From: Caballeronia terrestris
GTDB lineage: Bacteria; Pseudomonadota; Gammaproteobacteria; Burkholderiales; Burkholderiaceae
DNA length: 64,000 bases
NCBI RefSeq assembly: GCF_001544515.1
Contig: NZ_FCOL02000006.1
Location: 62,001-126,000, forward strand
Direction of reading: 5' to 3'
Positions within the stretch are counted from its first letter, which is position 1; each line of letters begins with the position of its first letter. Of this stretch, positions 33,803 through 43,926 are shown piece after piece. The translations under genes and the position numbers were made by a program. The notes beneath the pieces were generated by a model that made no database searches, was not told where the DNA came from, and saw only the letters and a program-made list of their open reading frames with translations.

Positions 33803-34966
33803 ATGGGCGTAGCCGGCAAGCACTATCCTCGACACGCAGAGCCACCGGAATCCGCCGACGCGGAAGACAAGGCGAAGCTATCCGATGAACGCGTGCGCCG
33901 CGAATCGTGGTTCGGGCATTTGCTGAACCGGCCGGAATTCGCCGCGATTTCGGGCACGGTGCTGGTGTTCGCCGTGTTCGGCTTCGGCGCAGGATCGTCG
34001 GGCATGTTCAACCTCGACGGGGTAATGAACTGGTCGCAGGTCGCCGCCTACCTCGGGCTGCTCGCAGTGGGCGCGTGCTTGCTGATGATCGCGGGCGAAT
34101 TCGACTTGTCGATCGGCTCGATGATCGGTTTCTCCGGGATGATGGTCGCGCTCCCCTCGGTGTACTTTCACTGGCCGATCTGGCTCGCGATCGTGTTCGC
34201 CTTCGCCGCATCGATGCTGCTCGGCGCGCTGAACGGCTATCTCGTGATGAAGACGCGGCTACCGTCGTTCATCGTCACGCTTGCGTTTCTCTTCATCCTG
34301 CGCGGCCTGACGCTCGCGCTCTCGATCATGTTCGCGGACCGCACGATCATCTCCGGCGTAGGCGATCTTGCACAGAACGACTGGATCACGAACGTGCTGT
34401 TTCATGGCGTCGCGCTGCATGGCTTCTTTACGTGGCTCGCGCACATGGGCGTCGGTTCGCTGCTCGACAACGGCCAGCCGCTCGTGCCGGGCATTCCAAA
34501 AGTCATCCTCTGGTGGTTCGCGCTCGCGGCGGTCAGCGCGTTCGTTCTCGCGAAGACGCGCTACGGCAACTGGATTCTCGCAGTCGGCGGCGATGCGAAT
34601 GCAGCGAAGAACGTCGGCGTACCGGTGAAGCGCGTGAAGATTTCGCTCTTCGTCTTGACCGCGTTCTGCTCATGTCTCTTCGCCGTGCTGCAAGTGTGCG
34701 ATATCGGCTCGGCGGCGGCGGACCGCGGCTTGCAGAAGGAATTCGAAGCGATCATCGCGGCAGTCATCGGCGGGACGCTGCTGACGGGCGGTTATGGCTC
34801 GGTGATCGGCGCGTGCTTCGGCGCGCTGATCTTCGGCGTCGTGCAGATCGGCATCACCTATACGAACGTGAGCTCGGACTGGTTCCGCGTGTTCCTCGGC
34901 GTGATGCTGCTGCTCGCCGTGCTCTTCAATCACTACGTGCGCCGTCGCGTATCACAGGCTCAATGA
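33803..34966 (+). CDS. iatP: Inositol ABC transporter, permease
   Basis: A 387-residue membrane permease of the RbsC/AraH family with about ten helices. A cytoplasmic N-terminal stretch of about 55 charged residues precedes the first helix. The EAA-like segment [15 protein letters not shown] and [23 protein letters not shown] are typical of the family. ATG 33803 has AAGGAG 5 nt upstream; a start at 33758 would lie in repeat-derived DNA. It pairs with IatA, 13 bp downstream, and IbpA. Confidence 0.9.
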   Translation: MGVAGKHYPRHAEPPESADAEDKAKLSDERVRRESWFGHLLNRPEFAAISGTVLVFAVFGFGAGSSGMFNLDGVMNWSQVAAYLGLLAVGACLLMIAGEFDLSIGSMIGFSGMMVALPSVYFHWPIWLAIVFAFAASMLLGALNGYLVMKTRLPSFIVTLAFLFILRGLTLALSIMFADRTIISGVGDLAQNDWITNVLFHGVALHGFFTWLAHMGVGSLLDNGQPLVPGIPKVILWWFALAAVSAFVLAKTRYGNWILAVGGDANAAKNVGVPVKRVKISLFVLTAFCSCLFAVLQVCDIGSAAADRGLQKEFEAIIAAVIGGTLLTGGYGSVIGACFGALIFGVVQIGITYTNVSSDWFRVFLGVMLLLAVLFNHYVRRRVSQAQ

Positions 34967-34979
34967 GCGGACAACGATC

Positions 34980-35768
34980 ATGAACGACGACATCATTCTC
35001 GCGCTCGAAAACGTCAGCAAGTTTTTCGGCAAGGTCATCGCACTGAACGGCGTCACGCTGCGCCTGAAACGTGGCGAAGTGCATTGCCTCCTCGGCGATA
35101 ACGGCGCGGGCAAATCCACGCTCATCAAGACGCTGGCCGGCGTGCATACGCCCTCTTCCGGCGAATACCTGGTCGACGGCAAGCCGGTGCACTTCGAGTC
35201 GCCGAAGGAGGCGCTCGACCTCGGCATCGCGACCGTATACCAGGATCTCGCGCTCGTGCCGCTGCTCTCCGTCGCGCGCAATTTCTTCATGGGACGCGAG
35301 CCGCAGAAGAAGCTCTTCGGCCTCTTCAACGTAATGGACCTCGACCTCGCCGCCGATACCTCGCGCGGCAAGCTCGCCGAGATGGGTATCAACGTGCGCG
35401 ACCCGCATCAGCCGATCGGCACGATGTCCGGCGGCGAGAAGCAATGTCTCGCGATCGCGCGGGCGATCCACTTCGGCGCACGCGTGCTGATCCTCGACGA
35501 GCCGACCGCCGCGCTCGGCGTGAAGCAGAGCTTCAACGTGCTGCGACTGATCCATACGGCGCGCGCCAAGGGCATCTCCGTGATCTTCATCACGCACAAC
35601 GTGCATCACGCGTATCCGATCGGCGATTCGTTCACGCTGCTCAATCGCGGCAAGTCGATGGGCACGTTCACGAAGGACACGATCAGCAAGAACGAAGTGC
35701 TCGACATGATGGCGGGCGGTGCCGAAATGCAGAAGATGATCGGCGAGCTCGAAGGCGCGACGATCTGA
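34980..35768 (+). CDS. iatA: Inositol ABC transporter, ATP-binding protein
   Basis: A 262-residue single ABC ATPase domain, unlike the double-domain RbsA/MglA type: Walker [10 protein letters not shown] (39-47), Q-loop in [11 protein letters not shown], signature MSGGE in the [17 protein letters not shown] block, Walker [13 protein letters not shown], and the switch His in FITHNVH. Powers import through IatP. Tightly linked to iatP and iolC. Confidence 0.91.
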   Translation: MNDDIILALENVSKFFGKVIALNGVTLRLKRGEVHCLLGDNGAGKSTLIKTLAGVHTPSSGEYLVDGKPVHFESPKEALDLGIATVYQDLALVPLLSVARNFFMGREPQKKLFGLFNVMDLDLAADTSRGKLAEMGINVRDPHQPIGTMSGGEKQCLAIARAIHFGARVLILDEPTAALGVKQSFNVLRLIHTARAKGISVIFITHNVHHAYPIGDSFTLLNRGKSMGTFTKDTISKNEVLDMMAGGAEMQKMIGELEGATI

Positions 35769-35778
35769 GGACGACAAC

Positions 35779-37758
35779 ATGCCAGTGAAATCCCGTTTTG
35801 CCCCGGGCCGCACGCGCGACATCGTGTGCCTGGGCCGCCTCGCAGTCGATCTCTACGCGCAGCAGGTCGGCGCGCGGCTCGAAGACGTGTCGAGCTTTGC
35901 GAAGTACCTCGGCGGATCGTCGGCGAACATCGCGTTCGGATGTGCGCGGCTCGGCCTGAAGTCGTCGATGCTCGCGCGCGTCGGCAACGATCACATGGGG
36001 CGCTTTCTCACCGAGACGCTCGAACGCGAAGGCTGCGACGTGAGCCACGTGCGCATCGATCGCGAGCGGCTGACCGCCCTCGTGCTGCTCGGCATCGAGG
36101 ATCGCGATACGTTTCCGCTCGTGTTCTATCGCGAGAATTGCGCGGACATGGCCGTCGATGAGGACGATTTCGATGAGGCGTATATCGCGTCGTCGAAAGC
36201 CCTGCTGATCACCGGCACGCACTTCTCGACCGAGCAAGTGAACCGCACGAGCCGTCGCGCGCTCGACTACGCGCGGCGCAACCAGGTGCGCACGGTGCTC
36301 GACATCGACTATCGGCCGGTGTTGTGGGGCCTCACGAGCAAGGCCGATGGTGAGACGCGTTTCATCGCGAACGAAGGCGTCACCGCGCACTTGCAGCGCA
36401 TCCTGCCGCTGATCGATCTCGTGATCGGCACGGAGGAAGAGTTCCGCATCGCGGGCGGCAAGGACCAGTTGATCGACGCGCTCACGATGGTGCGCGCGGT
36501 GACGAGCGCGACGCTCGTCGTCAAGCGCGGGCCGCTCGGGTGCTCGATCATCGAAGGCGCGGTGCCCGCATCGATCGACGATGCGCCGATTCATGGTGGC
36601 GTCGAAGTGGAAGTGCTCAACGTGCTCGGCGCGGGCGATGCGTTCGCCTCGGGCTTTCTCGCAGGCTGGCTGCGCGACGAATCGCTCGAAGCCTGCGCGC
36701 GCACGGCGAATGCGAGCGGCGCGCTGGTCGTGTCGCGGCACGGCTGCGCTCCGGCGATGCCCACGCCGGCCGAACTCGACTACTTCCTCGATGCCGCGAA
36801 GAAAGACCCGGTCCGCATGCGCCGCCCCGATCGCGATGCGACGCTCGCGCGCTTGCATCGTGTAAGCCCGAATCGCAAGCAATGGGACGAAGTGCTCGGC
36901 TTCGCGTTCGATCATCGCAACCAGTTCTTCGATCTCGCGCAGCAGACCGGCGCCGATGAAACACGCATCGCGAAGCTCAAAGGGCTCTTCGTAGAAGCGG
37001 TCGCGCAGACGGAAAAGCAGCTCGGGCTCGAAGGCCGCATCGGTGTATTGATCGACGATCGGTATGGACAGGATGCATTGAACTCAGCCACAGGACGCGG
37101 CTGGTGGATCGGTCGTCCTGTCGAGTTGCCGGGGTCGCTGCCCCTCGTCTTCGATCACGGCCGCTCGATCGGGACGACGTTGATCGAATGGCCGCGCGAA
37201 CATGTGGCGAAGTGCCTCGTTCAATATCATCCCGATCATCCGCACGAATTGCGGCTCGAACAGGAAGCGCAGATCCGCGCGCTGTACGACGCGGTGCAGA
37301 CGAGCGGACACGAATTGCTGCTCGAAGTGATCGTGCCGAAGAACGGCCCTGCAGTCGCCGACGATACGGTTTATCGTGGATTGAAGCGGCTCTATAACCT
37401 CGGCATCTATCCGGAGTGGTGGAAGCTCGAACCGATGAGCGCGCAGCAATGGCACGCGATCGACGCGCTCATCGCCGAGCGCGATCCGGCTTGCCGGGGC
37501 GTCGTGCTGCTGGGCCTGTCGGCGGCGGTCGATCAGCTTTGCGACGGCTTCAAGGCGGCGGCCGCGTCGAGCACGTGTCGCGGCTTCACGGTCGGGCGCA
37601 CGATCTTTCATGAGCCGAGCCACGCGTGGCTGGCGAACCAGATCGACGACGACGAACTCATCGCGCGCGTGCGCCGCACGTTCGAAACGCTGATCGATGC
37701 ATGGCGCAACGCGCGCGCCGGCAGCGGCGTTGCAGCGAGACAGGAGCAGGCAGCATGA
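35779..37758 (+). CDS. iolC: 5-dehydro-2-deoxygluconokinase fused to DUF2090 (IolC-IolJ-like)
   Basis: A 659-residue fusion. Residues 1 to about 330 form a PfkB-family kinase (YLGGSSANIAFGCARLG near the substrate site; LGAGDAFASGFLAGWL holding the catalytic Asp) that phosphorylates 5-dehydro-2-deoxy-D-gluconate. From about 345 to the end is a DUF2090 domain (starting FAFDHRNQFFDLA), a TIM-barrel aldolase-like module thought to split the product into dihydroxyacetone phosphate and malonate semialdehyde. This arrangement is well known in proteobacteria and would explain the absence of a separate iolJ. Its stop overlaps iolD. Confidence 0.92.
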   Translation: MPVKSRFAPGRTRDIVCLGRLAVDLYAQQVGARLEDVSSFAKYLGGSSANIAFGCARLGLKSSMLARVGNDHMGRFLTETLEREGCDVSHVRIDRERLTALVLLGIEDRDTFPLVFYRENCADMAVDEDDFDEAYIASSKALLITGTHFSTEQVNRTSRRALDYARRNQVRTVLDIDYRPVLWGLTSKADGETRFIANEGVTAHLQRILPLIDLVIGTEEEFRIAGGKDQLIDALTMVRAVTSATLVVKRGPLGCSIIEGAVPASIDDAPIHGGVEVEVLNVLGAGDAFASGFLAGWLRDESLEACARTANASGALVVSRHGCAPAMPTPAELDYFLDAAKKDPVRMRRPDRDATLARLHRVSPNRKQWDEVLGFAFDHRNQFFDLAQQTGADETRIAKLKGLFVEAVAQTEKQLGLEGRIGVLIDDRYGQDALNSATGRGWWIGRPVELPGSLPLVFDHGRSIGTTLIEWPREHVAKCLVQYHPDHPHELRLEQEAQIRALYDAVQTSGHELLLEVIVPKNGPAVADDTVYRGLKRLYNLGIYPEWWKLEPMSAQQWHAIDALIAERDPACRGVVLLGLSAAVDQLCDGFKAAAASSTCRGFTVGRTIFHEPSHAWLANQIDDDELIARVRRTFETLIDAWRNARAGSGVAARQEQAA

Positions 37759-39656
37759 ACCAGCGCGCTATGCATAGGACATCGGAGCACGCCGTCATGG
37801 GAACGGTACGTCTCACCACAGCGCAAGCGCTCGTGCGCTATCTCGCCGCGCAACGCACGGCATCGGGCGAAGCGCTTTTCGGCGGCGTCTTCGCGATCTT
37901 CGGCCACGGCAACGTCGCGGGGATCGGCGAGGCGCTTTATCAGCATCGCGAGGAACTGCCGGTCTATCGCGCGCACAACGAGCAGGCGATGGCGCACAGT
38001 GCGATCGCCTACGCGAAGGCGAATTTCCGCAGACGCATGATGGCGGTTACGACTTCGATCGGACCGGGCGCGACGAACCTCGTCACGGCTGCCGCGCTCG
38101 CGCATGTGAACCGCTTGCCGGTGTTGCTGCTGCCCGGTGACATCTTCGTCTCGCGCGCGCCCGATCCGGTGCTGCAGCAAGTCGAGGACGCGCACGACGG
38201 CGGCGTGTCCGCCAACGAAGCGCTGAAGCCCGTCTCGCGTTACTTCGATCGCATCGTGCATCCGGCGCAGTTGTTGAGCGCGTTGCCGCGCGCGATCCGC
38301 GTGCTGACCGATGCCGCGCTGTGCGGCCCCGTCACGCTCGCGTTGCCGCAAGACGTCCAGGCGATGGCCTACGACTACCCCGCCTCGTTCTTCGAGCCGC
38401 GCGTCGTGCCGTTTCATGCGCCCGCGCCGGTGAAATACGAAATCGAGGAGGCCGCCGCCGCGTTGCGCGAGTCGCGCGAGCCGGTCATCGTCTCGGGCGG
38501 CGGCGTGCTTTACGGCGAAGCGACGGATGCGCTGCGCACGTTTGCGGAACGCCACGGCATCCCGGTCGCGGAAACGCAGGCGGGCAAGAGTGCGTTGCCC
38601 TGGGATCATCCTTTGAACGTCGGCGGTATCGGCGTGACGGGATCGTCGTCGGCCAACGAACTCGCCAATGCGGCCGATTGCGTGCTCGCCGTCGGCACGC
38701 GTCTGCAGGACTTCACGACGGGTTCGAACACGCTCTTCGCAGAAGCACGTCTTATCGGCATCAATGCGAACGCATTCGATGCGCTGAAGCGAAACAGCAT
38801 CGCCGTCGAATCCGATGCGGGACTCGCGCTCGATGCGTTGAGCCAGGCACTCGGCGACTGGCGCGCCGCGCCGCAATGGACGACGCGCGCGCATCATCTC
38901 GCCGACGACTGGCGCACAGCGGTCGCGAGCGTGACGCACACGCCGCCGCACGAAGGCCTCTTGCCGCGCGAAGCCGACGTGATCGGCGCGGTGCAGCGCT
39001 CGCATGCACAGTCGGCTCGGAACGACATCGTCGTGTGTGCGGCTGGGACGCTCCCCGCCGATTTGCAGAAGCTCTGGCGCACGAGCACGCCCGGCGGCTA
39101 TCACGTCGAATATGGCTACTCGTGTATGGGCTACGAGATCGCGGGTGGCCTCGGAGCCAAGCTTGCGAAGCCGGATCGCGAAGTGATCGTGATCGTCGGC
39201 GACGGCAGCTATCTGATGATGAACAGCGAGCTTGCCACATCGGTCATGCTCGGCGCGAAGCTGATCGTCGTGCTGCTCGACAATCGCGGCTACGGCTGCA
39301 TCAACCGCTTGCAGCAGGCGTGCGGCGGCGCGCCGTTCAACAACCTCATCGACGATTGCACGCAAGGCCCGCAAGGCGCACCCGCGATCGACTTCGCGAT
39401 GCATGCGCGCTCGCTCGGCGCGGTGGCCGAGCACGTCGCGAACATCGGCGAACTCGAAACCGCGATGCAGCGCGCACGCGCCGCCGATCGCAGCTACCTG
39501 ATCAGCATCGATACCGATCCCGCTCGACCCACCGAGGAAGGCGGCTGGTGGTGGGAAGTCGCAGTGCCGGAAGTGTCGGAACGCGAGGCAGTGCGCGACG
39601 CGCGCGCGGACTACGAACGCGCGCTTACGGCCCGATCGACGAGCACTAGTCAATAA
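37755..39656 (+). CDS. iolD: 3D-(3,5/4)-trihydroxycyclohexane-1,2-dione hydrolase
   Basis: A thiamine-diphosphate enzyme of 633 residues that opens the cyclohexane ring in inositol catabolism. It shows the N-terminal PYR-type domain (AHNEQAMAHSAIAYAK with the activating Glu), a middle domain, and the TPP-binding motif GDGSYLMMNSEL from residue 482 through LLDNRGYG. ATG 37755 overlaps the iolC stop (ATGA) and has GGAG 8 nt upstream; a second in-frame ATG at 37797 starts at the more conserved MGTVRLTTAQALVRY and could be the true start. Confidence 0.93.
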   Translation: MNQRAMHRTSEHAVMGTVRLTTAQALVRYLAAQRTASGEALFGGVFAIFGHGNVAGIGEALYQHREELPVYRAHNEQAMAHSAIAYAKANFRRRMMAVTTSIGPGATNLVTAAALAHVNRLPVLLLPGDIFVSRAPDPVLQQVEDAHDGGVSANEALKPVSRYFDRIVHPAQLLSALPRAIRVLTDAALCGPVTLALPQDVQAMAYDYPASFFEPRVVPFHAPAPVKYEIEEAAAALRESREPVIVSGGGVLYGEATDALRTFAERHGIPVAETQAGKSALPWDHPLNVGGIGVTGSSSANELANAADCVLAVGTRLQDFTTGSNTLFAEARLIGINANAFDALKRNSIAVESDAGLALDALSQALGDWRAAPQWTTRAHHLADDWRTAVASVTHTPPHEGLLPREADVIGAVQRSHAQSARNDIVVCAAGTLPADLQKLWRTSTPGGYHVEYGYSCMGYEIAGGLGAKLAKPDREVIVIVGDGSYLMMNSELATSVMLGAKLIVVLLDNRGYGCINRLQQACGGAPFNNLIDDCTQGPQGAPAIDFAMHARSLGAVAEHVANIGELETAMQRARAADRSYLISIDTDPARPTEEGGWWWEVAVPEVSEREAVRDARADYERALTARSTSTSQ

Positions 39657-39667
39657 GGAAAACTTCA

Positions 39668-40573
39668 ATGACGACTTTCGATGTACGCATCGGCATCAAC
39701 CCGCTTTCGTGGATGAACGACGACCTGCCGTCGCTCGGCGGCGAGACGCCGCTCGATGTCGCGCTGACGGAAGGACGCCGCATCGGCTACGAAGGCTTCG
39801 AACTGGGCAACAAGTTTCCCCGCGAGCCGCAGGCGCTGAAGACGCTGCTCGCGCAATACGACCTCGCGCTCGTGTCGGGCTGGTACTCGGGAAGGCTTGC
39901 GGAACGCAGCGCCGAGGACGAGATCGCCGCCGTCGGGCCGCATCTCGATCTGCTGGCGAAAAACGGCGCGACGGTCATGGTCTATGGCGAAGTCGCAAAC
40001 TCGATCCAGGGCGCGCCGCAGCCGCTCTATCAGCGTCCGCGCTTCTTCTCCGATGCGCGCTGGAGCGAGTACGCCGAGCGCCTGAACACGTTCGCCGCAT
40101 ACACGCTCTCGCGCGGCGTGCGCGTGGCGTACCATCATCACATGGGCGCATATGTCGAAACACCCGCCGACGTCGATCGTCTGATGAGCCTGACGAGCGA
40201 CGACGTCGGCCTGCTTTTCGATGCGGGCCACATCACGTTCGCGGGCGGCGATCCGCTGACGGTGCTCGACAAGCACATCGCCCGCGTGTGCCACGTGCAT
40301 TGCAAGGACGTGCGGCCGGAGATCATCAGGCTCGCACGCAACCGCAACTGGAGCTTCCTCGATGCGGTGATCAACGGTGCGTTCACCGTGCCCGGCGACG
40401 GCACGGTCGACTTCGCCTCGATCATCGCGCGCCTCAAGCGCCACGGCTATCGTGGCTGGCTCGTCGTGGAAGCCGAACAGGACCCGGTCATCGCGCCGAG
40501 CTATGCGTATGCCGAGAAAGGCTATCGCACGCTGCGCGCTTTGGTCGACGCAAACATCGAGGAGGCAGCATGA
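39668..40573 (+). CDS. iolE: Myo-inosose-2 dehydratase
   Basis: A 301-residue TIM-barrel enzyme of the xylose-isomerase-like/AP endonuclease 2 superfamily that dehydrates 2-keto-myo-inositol. Metal-ligand segments YEGFELGNKFP, VAYHHHMGAYVE, LLFDAGHITFAGGDP and CHVHCKDVRPE are in order, and VPGDGTVDF near the C-terminus is typical of the family. It starts 11 bp after iolD and its stop overlaps the iolB ATG. Confidence 0.93.
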   Translation: MTTFDVRIGINPLSWMNDDLPSLGGETPLDVALTEGRRIGYEGFELGNKFPREPQALKTLLAQYDLALVSGWYSGRLAERSAEDEIAAVGPHLDLLAKNGATVMVYGEVANSIQGAPQPLYQRPRFFSDARWSEYAERLNTFAAYTLSRGVRVAYHHHMGAYVETPADVDRLMSLTSDDVGLLFDAGHITFAGGDPLTVLDKHIARVCHVHCKDVRPEIIRLARNRNWSFLDAVINGAFTVPGDGTVDFASIIARLKRHGYRGWLVVEAEQDPVIAPSYAYAEKGYRTLRALVDANIEEAA

Positions 40574-41376
40574 GTCTGCTAGTCAAGGCATCGCGCGAGG
40601 ACCAGACGATCGCGCGCGTGACACCGGAATCGGCCGGCTGGAAGCATGTCGGCTTCGCGGCGTATCGTCTGGATGGCGGCGATCTCATCCACGTCTATGA
40701 AGCGGACCGCGAGGTGTGCATCGTCGTCTTGACGGGCACGGTAACGGTCGAAGCGGGCGATCAGCGCTGGGAGTCGATCGGCAAGCGCGACAGCGTGTTC
40801 GAGGATACGGCGCCGTATGCGCTCTACTTGCCGCCGAAGCTCGCCGCGATCGTGCGCGCGGATCGCGAGAGCGAGATTGGCGTTGCGAGTGCGCCGGCGA
40901 CCGGCAAGTACCCGCCGCGTCTCATCGAGCCTTCGCAGATGGCGCGCTCGACACGCGGCAAAGGCGCGAATACGCGATACGTATGCGATATTCTTCCGCA
41001 GACGGAGCCGGCGGAAGGCTTGCTCGTGGTCGAGGTGAGGACGCCCGGCGGACATGCGTCGAGCTATCCGCCGCACAAGCACGACAAGGACAACGTGCCC
41101 ATCGAGAGTTCGCTCGAAGAGACTTACTATCACCGCCTGAATCCACCGCAGGGGTTCGCGTTCCAGCGCGTCTATACGGATGAACGTGATCTAGACGAAA
41201 CGATGGCCGTCGAAAATCACGACATCGTGATGGTGCCGCGCGGCTATCACCCGGTCGTCGTTCCGTATGGCTACGACAACTATTATCTGAACGTGATGGC
41301 GGGCAACAAAAGGACGTGGCACTTCAAGAACGATCCGAAGCACGAATGGATCTTCGAGCGCGACAGCAAGAGCTAA
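40570..41376 (+). CDS. iolB: 5-deoxy-glucuronate isomerase
   Basis: A 268-residue double-cupin enzyme converting 5-deoxyglucuronate to 5-dehydro-2-deoxygluconate, the IolC substrate. The metal-binding segment SSYPPHKHDKDNVPIESSLEETYYHR carries the His/Glu ligands, and MVPRGYHPVVVPYGYDNYYLNVMAG is the second conserved block. ATG 40570 overlaps the iolE stop (ATGA). The 3' end overlaps the convergent livF stop by 4 bp. Confidence 0.93.
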   Translation: MSLLVKASREDQTIARVTPESAGWKHVGFAAYRLDGGDLIHVYEADREVCIVVLTGTVTVEAGDQRWESIGKRDSVFEDTAPYALYLPPKLAAIVRADRESEIGVASAPATGKYPPRLIEPSQMARSTRGKGANTRYVCDILPQTEPAEGLLVVEVRTPGGHASSYPPHKHDKDNVPIESSLEETYYHRLNPPQGFAFQRVYTDERDLDETMAVENHDIVMVPRGYHPVVVPYGYDNYYLNVMAGNKRTWHFKNDPKHEWIFERDSKS

Positions 41377-42077
41377 CCGATCGAAAGCCAGTCGTTCGTG
41401 ATGCGCTCGTCGGCGGCGAGCGCGTCGAAGCTGCCGTCGAAGACGATTGCGCCGTGGCCCATTACCGCGACGCGATTCGCCAGAGTGCGCGCGATCGTCA
41501 TGCGCTGTTCGATCAGCAGCATCGCGAGGCCGCGTTGTTTCAATGTCGCGAGGCATTCGGTAAGTTGCGTGACCACTTGCGGCGCGAGTCCTTCGGCGGG
41601 CTCATCGATGATCACGAGTCGCGGATCGCCGACGAGCGTCCTCGCCAAGGCGAGCATCTGCTGCTCGCCGCCGGACAGCGCGCCCGCGTTCACCGATGCT
41701 CGTTCGCTCAGCACAGGGAAGAGGCTCATGGCGTCGTCGAGGGTGAAGCGTTCGGCGCGTGATCGCTCGCCGAGCATGAGGTTTTCGCGGACGGTCAGCG
41801 TCGGGAAGACGTCGCGCTGTTCGGGCACGTAGCCGACGCCCAGACGCGCGATGCGGAACGGCCGCATGCCCACGATCGGGCGGCCCAGGAACCGCATGCT
41901 CCCCTTCGCGCGCACGAGTCCCATGATCGCCTTGGCGAGCGTCGAGCGGCCCGAGCCGTTGCGTCCGCTCAAAGCGAGCACTTCGCCATCAGCGATCGAT
42001 AGCGTTACACCGTGCAGCACGTGACTCGCGCCGTACCACGCGTGCAAGCCCTCGATGTCGAGCAGCAGCGCGCTCAT
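41373..42077 (-). CDS. livF: LivF-type ABC transporter ATP-binding protein with altered Walker A
   Basis: A 234-residue ATPase of the branched-chain amino-acid/amide (HAAT) class. The Q-loop region is GYVPEQRDVFPTLTV, the signature LSGGE sits in GALSGGEQQMLALAR, and Walker B is LVIIDEP. The Walker A reads GRNGSGRST (38-46): the invariant Lys is Arg44 (CGC codon). This usually cripples ATP hydrolysis, so the subunit may rely on LivG or be inactive. Last gene of a tightly overlapping cluster; its ATG overlaps the livG stop. Confidence 0.88.
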   Translation of the reverse strand: MSALLLDIEGLHAWYGASHVLHGVTLSIADGEVLALSGRNGSGRSTLAKAIMGLVRAKGSMRFLGRPIVGMRPFRIARLGVGYVPEQRDVFPTLTVRENLMLGERSRAERFTLDDAMSLFPVLSERASVNAGALSGGEQQMLALARTLVGDPRLVIIDEPAEGLAPQVVTQLTECLATLKQRGLAMLLIEQRMTIARTLANRVAVMGHGAIVFDGSFDALAADERITNDWLSIG

Positions 42078-42811
42078 CGCGGCACCTCCCCATCGCCGAG
42101 ATACGCTTCGCGCACGCGCGCGTCCGCGCGAATCTGCGCGGGTGTGCCCATTGCGATCACGCGGCCGCGCACGAGCACGGAGATGCGATCGGCGAGCGCG
42201 AACACCGCTTCCATATCGTGTTCGACGATCAGCAACGTGCGGCCTTCGGTCGTCGCGCGAATCAGGTCTAGTGCGCGCGCGGCTTCCGCGCGGTTCATGC
42301 CAGCGGTCGGTTCATCCAGTAACAAGGTTGATGCGTCGGTCGCGAGCGCGATGCCAAGATCAAGCGCGCGTTGTTCCGCGTAGCTGAGGCTCGCGGCAAG
42401 TTCATCGGCGCGGCTGGCGAGGCCAACCGCATCGAGGATCGTGTGCGCGCGCTGGTCAATCACGCGCGGACGCAGCCATCGATCGAAAAAGCGCGATGAC
42501 GCCGCGCAGCGTACGTTATCGAAGACGGAGAGGCCCGCGAACACGCTCGTAGTCTGGAAGCTGCGCGCGAGTCCGCAGCGCGCGATGCGGTATGGAGGCA
42601 TCCGCGAGATGTCGATGCCGTTCAGGACGACGCGTCCCCCACTCGCTCGCGTGCGGCCGGAGATCAGATCGAAGAGCGTGGATTTGCCCGCGCCGTTGGG
42701 GCCGATCAGCGCATGGCGCTCGCCCTTTTCGATCGACAGATCGACGCCGCGCAGGATCTCCGTTGCGCCGAAGCGCTTCGTGATGTGATGGAGTTCGAGC
42801 GCGGCGGTCAT
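42074..42811 (-). CDS. livG: LivG-type ABC transporter ATP-binding protein
   Basis: A 245-residue ATPase with intact Walker A GPNGAGKST (K43), Q-loop SFQTTSVFAGLSV, a degenerate signature LSYAEQRALDLG (LSGGQ replaced, common in LivG), Walker B LLLDEPTAGMN and switch His in VEHDM. The C-terminal GTPAQIRADARVREAYLG is the typical LivG tail. ATG 42811 overlaps the livM stop. It forms the second ATPase of the HAAT-type transporter. Confidence 0.9.
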   Translation of the reverse strand: MTAALELHHITKRFGATEILRGVDLSIEKGERHALIGPNGAGKSTLFDLISGRTRASGGRVVLNGIDISRMPPYRIARCGLARSFQTTSVFAGLSVFDNVRCAASSRFFDRWLRPRVIDQRAHTILDAVGLASRADELAASLSYAEQRALDLGIALATDASTLLLDEPTAGMNRAEAARALDLIRATTEGRTLLIVEHDMEAVFALADRISVLVRGRVIAMGTPAQIRADARVREAYLGDGEVPR

Positions 42812-43926
42812 CGTGCGAGGCGCGTCAGGAACGCAGCGATCAAAACGCTTATTGAAGCAAGGAGCCACGGCGTCAACGTCCTGCCATCGAGCGCGAAGCC
42901 CGCGAGATGCGCGAGCCCGTCGCTACTGGTCGCGAACTGCATAGCGTAGGCGACTTCGCTGGCGATGACGATGGCGAGCACCCACGCCAGCGCCGCGAGA
43001 ACCGCAAGAGGCGAAGCGCGCCGGCCAATGCCATCGGGCGCGGCCACGACGACGCACACGAAAAAGACGCCCAGATACATCATCCACGCCGGCGACACGC
43101 TTGCAACCGCGACGCTGAAAAACGTCAACACCGCAGCGCCCAACACCGGCCCGAAGAACGACGACGCCCCGCCGATCACCGTCGCGATCAGCACGCTCCC
43201 CGAGCGCGCCAAGCCGACGCCTTCCGCCGATGCAAGCTCGACGTTGATCAAACCTAGCACGCCCGCGACGCCCGCGAAGAACGCCGACACGACAGACATC
43301 GTGAAGCGCACGCGCCGCGGATCGAAGCCGATCGCCGCGACGCGCACGGCGTTGTCACGCACAGCATTCGCTAGGCGAACCGTCGGCGTGCGGGAGAACA
43401 GGAACATCGCGATGCACGCGATCACGCACCACGCCGCGATCAACGCGTACGCTTCGCGCGCGGGGCCGAACGTCCACGCGAAGAAGCGCGCACCGCTCGC
43501 GCGATCGATAGATACACCGCCCTCCCCGCCGAACCAGCCCGGCACGAGCCACACGCTCGCCGCGACGAGTTCGCCGATGCCTAGCGTGATCATCGCGTAG
43601 GGGGTGCCTGCGCGGCGCGTCGAGATGAAGCCGAACAGCACGCCCGCGAGCGCGCCCGCCGCGCCGCCTGCAAGCGGCAAGAGCGGCAGCGGCACGTCGT
43701 ATCGATTGAATGCGTGCGCCGCGGCGAACGCGCCGAGGCCCGCATACGCGGCGTGGCCCAGCGAGAGCAGTCCCGTCTCGCCGAGCAGGAGATTGTAGGA
43801 GAGCGCGAAGACGATCATCGTCGCGGTTTGCGCAAGGTACGCGAAGAGCCAGCTTTGCGACGAGAAGCACGCCGGAATGCCCAGCGCCGCGATCAGCACG
43901 AGCCACGGCACGAGCGATCTACGCAT
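42808..43926 (-). CDS. livM: LivM-type ABC transporter permease
   Basis: A 372-residue membrane permease with about ten helices and the family block NLLLGETGLLSLGHAAYAGLGA near residue 45. The cytoplasmic loop AVRDNAVRVAAIGFDPRRVRF corresponds to the ATPase-contact region. Start ATG 43926 overlaps livH by 8 bp; a GTG at 43935 is an alternative. The C-terminus has two extra hydrophobic segments after residue 300, longer than in many LivM proteins. Confidence 0.89.
   Translation of the reverse strand: MRRSLVPWLVLIAALGIPACFSSQSWLFAYLAQTATMIVFALSYNLLLGETGLLSLGHAAYAGLGAFAAAHAFNRYDVPLPLLPLAGGAAGALAGVLFGFISTRRAGTPYAMITLGIGELVAASVWLVPGWFGGEGGVSIDRASGARFFAWTFGPAREAYALIAAWCVIACIAMFLFSRTPTVRLANAVRDNAVRVAAIGFDPRRVRFTMSVVSAFFAGVAGVLGLINVELASAEGVGLARSGSVLIATVIGGASSFFGPVLGAAVLTFFSVAVASVSPAWMMYLGVFFVCVVVAAPDGIGRRASPLAVLAALAWVLAIVIASEVAYAMQFATSSDGLAHLAGFALDGRTLTPWLLASISVLIAAFLTRLAR

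Noticed and set aside
37608-39668. 686-codon minus-strand frame opposite iolD
   Set aside because: Overlaps iolD completely, Arg-rich low-complexity translation, no ribosome-binding site or homology signal.
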